Source: an uncultured Acetatifactor sp. (GTDB lineage Bacteria; Bacillota; Clostridia; Lachnospirales; Lachnospiraceae). From it: DNA of 37,544 nt. How positions within the stretch are numbered: position 1 is the stretch's first letter; every line of letters begins with the position of its first letter. The DNA lies in the NCBI GenBank assembly GCA_910586835.1, contig CAJUJU010000040.1, forward strand, positions 1 to 37,544. The letters are read 5' to 3'. Both the position numbers and the translations under genes were made by a program. The notes beneath the pieces are model-generated. The model saw only the letters and a list, made by a program, of their open reading frames with translations. It searched no databases and had not been told where the DNA came from. Shown here in pieces: positions 36,496-37,544 of the stretch.

Positions 36496-36534
36496 AGCCA
36501 CTTTAGGAAACTAAAGTGGCTACAAAATGGCTAC
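36496..36534. repeat. Palindrome and tandem TGGCTAC motif: candidate recombination/attachment site
   Basis: A perfect 10-bp inverted repeat (AGCCACTTTA 36496-36505, loop GGAAAC, TAAAGTGGCT 36512-36521) runs into two TGGCTAC copies (36517-36523, 36528-36534) 11 bp apart. Base composition drops from about 50% to about 35% GC immediately after. This looks like an attachment site of an integrated element, but no integrase is in the window. Confidence 0.35.
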
Positions 36535-36540
36535 GATATT

Positions 36541-37242
36541 TTATTCTGGCTCAGTAATACCTGAATGAATAACACCCTCATCAATCTTATACATTATCAT
36601 ACTGGCAAACATAAGCTGGCGCATTGCATCATCTTGGGACATGTTTAGATTTTCATGTGCGACAGGATTTCTTAAAGCAATCATGGCGCCTTCTGCCATT
36701 TTCATAAAACCTAATTGAGTATTTTGTCCACTCTCGGTATGTCTATCACAAAATTCTACAATGGGATTGTTTGAAGAATATACTCTTGTCATTGCAGCGG
36801 CACCGTCCGGAATAGGAGTATTTGGACATGCATTTGCATATATGCGTTTTGTTCGTGCGTTGATTTCTTTAAAAGCATTTTCAGCCGCATCTGCATAGAA
36901 TCCAGAGAGATATTGTCCTTTGGAAACCTTTTGGATTTTTGGGTGAATATAATCCCATATATCATTGAAAGGCTGTTTTTGTTTTTCATATAAGGAAGTA
37001 ATATAACCAAATGTCATCCCATGAATAGCAGGATTTACACCGAATGAATTAAATAAACGGTCTTTTAGACGCATAAATTCTTTGCTGTAAAAGGGGTCAG
37101 TCTGGCTTATATCTTGACTTAAATGATTAAGATGATCTTTAACAATTATTATGTCGGCATTTAGAAAAAGAATGCGAGGAAAATTTTTATCACAATCAAT
37201 TTCTTTAAACCAATTATAAAGAAAATATAGATGTTCATTCAT
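36541..37242 (-). CDS. Ymh/TIGR02391-family HEPN-type protein
   Basis: The 233-residue protein has the C-terminal Ymh signature (TIGR02391/Pfam Hypoth_Ymh as I recognise it): a GFMKMAEGAMIALRNPVAHEN region near residues 178-199. It includes the Rx4H motif of HEPN domains (RNPVAH, Arg then His). The N-terminal half is helical and unassigned. HEPN proteins are often RNases in defence or toxin systems; Ymh proteins commonly sit on phage or mobile DNA. Low GC separates it from tuf. The ATG at 37242 has no clear ribosome site; a short overlapping frame upstream ends at ATGA, which would permit coupling. Confidence 0.75.
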   Translation of the reverse strand: MNEHLYFLYNWFKEIDCDKNFPRILFLNADIIIVKDHLNHLSQDISQTDPFYSKEFMRLKDRLFNSFGVNPAIHGMTFGYITSLYEKQKQPFNDIWDYIHPKIQKVSKGQYLSGFYADAAENAFKEINARTKRIYANACPNTPIPDGAAAMTRVYSSNNPIVEFCDRHTESGQNTQLGFMKMAEGAMIALRNPVAHENLNMSQDDAMRQLMFASMIMYKIDEGVIHSGITEPE

Positions 37243-37314
37243 ATGTATATACCAATAACAAAATATAATGTTACCCTTTCCATATTTGTTGATGTATTAA
37301 GTGTAATACTATTT

Positions 37315-37542
37315 CTATTTTATATCTTTCAAATCAGCGGCTCTCTCGGGAGAAGTATGATTTTTCTTCAGCATTTTAGCATATTCAAACAGATCGCGTC
37401 TGGTGATATCATCCAGTACATATAAATCTGCAATCAACTCATCCACCATAGGCAGTTCTGTGTAATCAAACTTTTTCAAGATGCGGGCGGTACGATCTGA
37501 TATATAGGCGTTCTTATGGCTGTTAATATTCCACTTTTCATT
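37315..37542 (-). CDS. C-terminal end of an unidentified protein (truncated by window edge)
   Basis: A minus-strand frame enters from the right edge and stops at TAG (37317-37315), giving 75 residues. It contains SDRTARILKKFDYTELP and ELIADLYVLDDIT, with charged helical composition and a PERAADLKDIK tail. I do not recognise the family. It precedes the Ymh gene by about 70 bases on the same strand and is probably in the same accessory element. Confidence 0.6.
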   Translation of the reverse strand, partial: NEKWNINSHKNAYISDRTARILKKFDYTELPMVDELIADLYVLDDITRRDLFEYAKMLKKNHTSPERAADLKDIK

Positions 37543-37544
37543 GT

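Overview
The window looks like chromosome from a motile, moderately high-GC member of the Clostridia, most likely Lachnospiraceae. The basis is the Firmicutes-type rpmG-secE-nusG-rplKA-rplJL-rpoBC-rpsLG-fusA-tuf order, short beta' subunit, strong AGGAGG ribosome sites, SigA-type promoters and one textbook SigD (sigma-28) flagellar promoter. The genus cannot be fixed from the sequence alone.

Layout. (1) 1-7590, accessory region: the tail of an unidentified protein, a metallophosphoesterase, a fused type IIG (Eco57I-like) restriction-modification enzyme with its own promoter, a secreted permuted NlpC/P60-like cysteine hydrolase, and a small HTH regulator translationally coupled to UDP-galactopyranose mutase (glf). 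(2) 7591-8976: a FliD-like flagellar gene on the minus strand behind a perfect SigD promoter. (3) 9067-20594: the core transcription/translation block rpmG, secE, nusG, rplK, rplA, rplJ, rplL, rpoB, rpoC, with an L10 leader, an attenuator and separate promoters for rplJL and rpoBC. (4) 20727-31529: a seven-gene cell-envelope cassette placed between rpoC and rpsL. (5) 31583-36487: rpsL, rpsG, fusA, tuf. (6) 36496-37544: an AT-rich edge with a HEPN-type Ymh/TIGR02391 protein and the end of an unrecognised gene, possibly the start of a mobile element inserted behind tuf.

The most interesting part is the cassette in (4). It contains a secreted two-domain protein with a C-terminal sorting-type tail, an XrtG-type exosortase with the Cys/Arg/His triad, a processive GT2 glycosyltransferase fused to an OpgB/LtaS-type phosphoglycerol-transferase domain, a two-TM sensor-like protein, a 6-pyruvoyl-tetrahydropterin-synthase-like protein that has lost the catalytic Cys, a giant polytopic PTPS-related membrane protein fused in frame to an RmlD-type dTDP-4-dehydrorhamnose reductase, and a small SH3b protein. 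XrtG systems have been described bioinformatically but have no assigned biochemical function to my knowledge. The two fusions, the adjacent candidate substrate and the location inside the rpoC-rpsL junction make this copy informative. A reasonable inference is that the cassette makes and decorates a surface glycan, possibly glycerol-phosphate-modified, and joins it to or processes the sorted protein.

Functions are inferred from sequence motifs read by eye. No database search was run.
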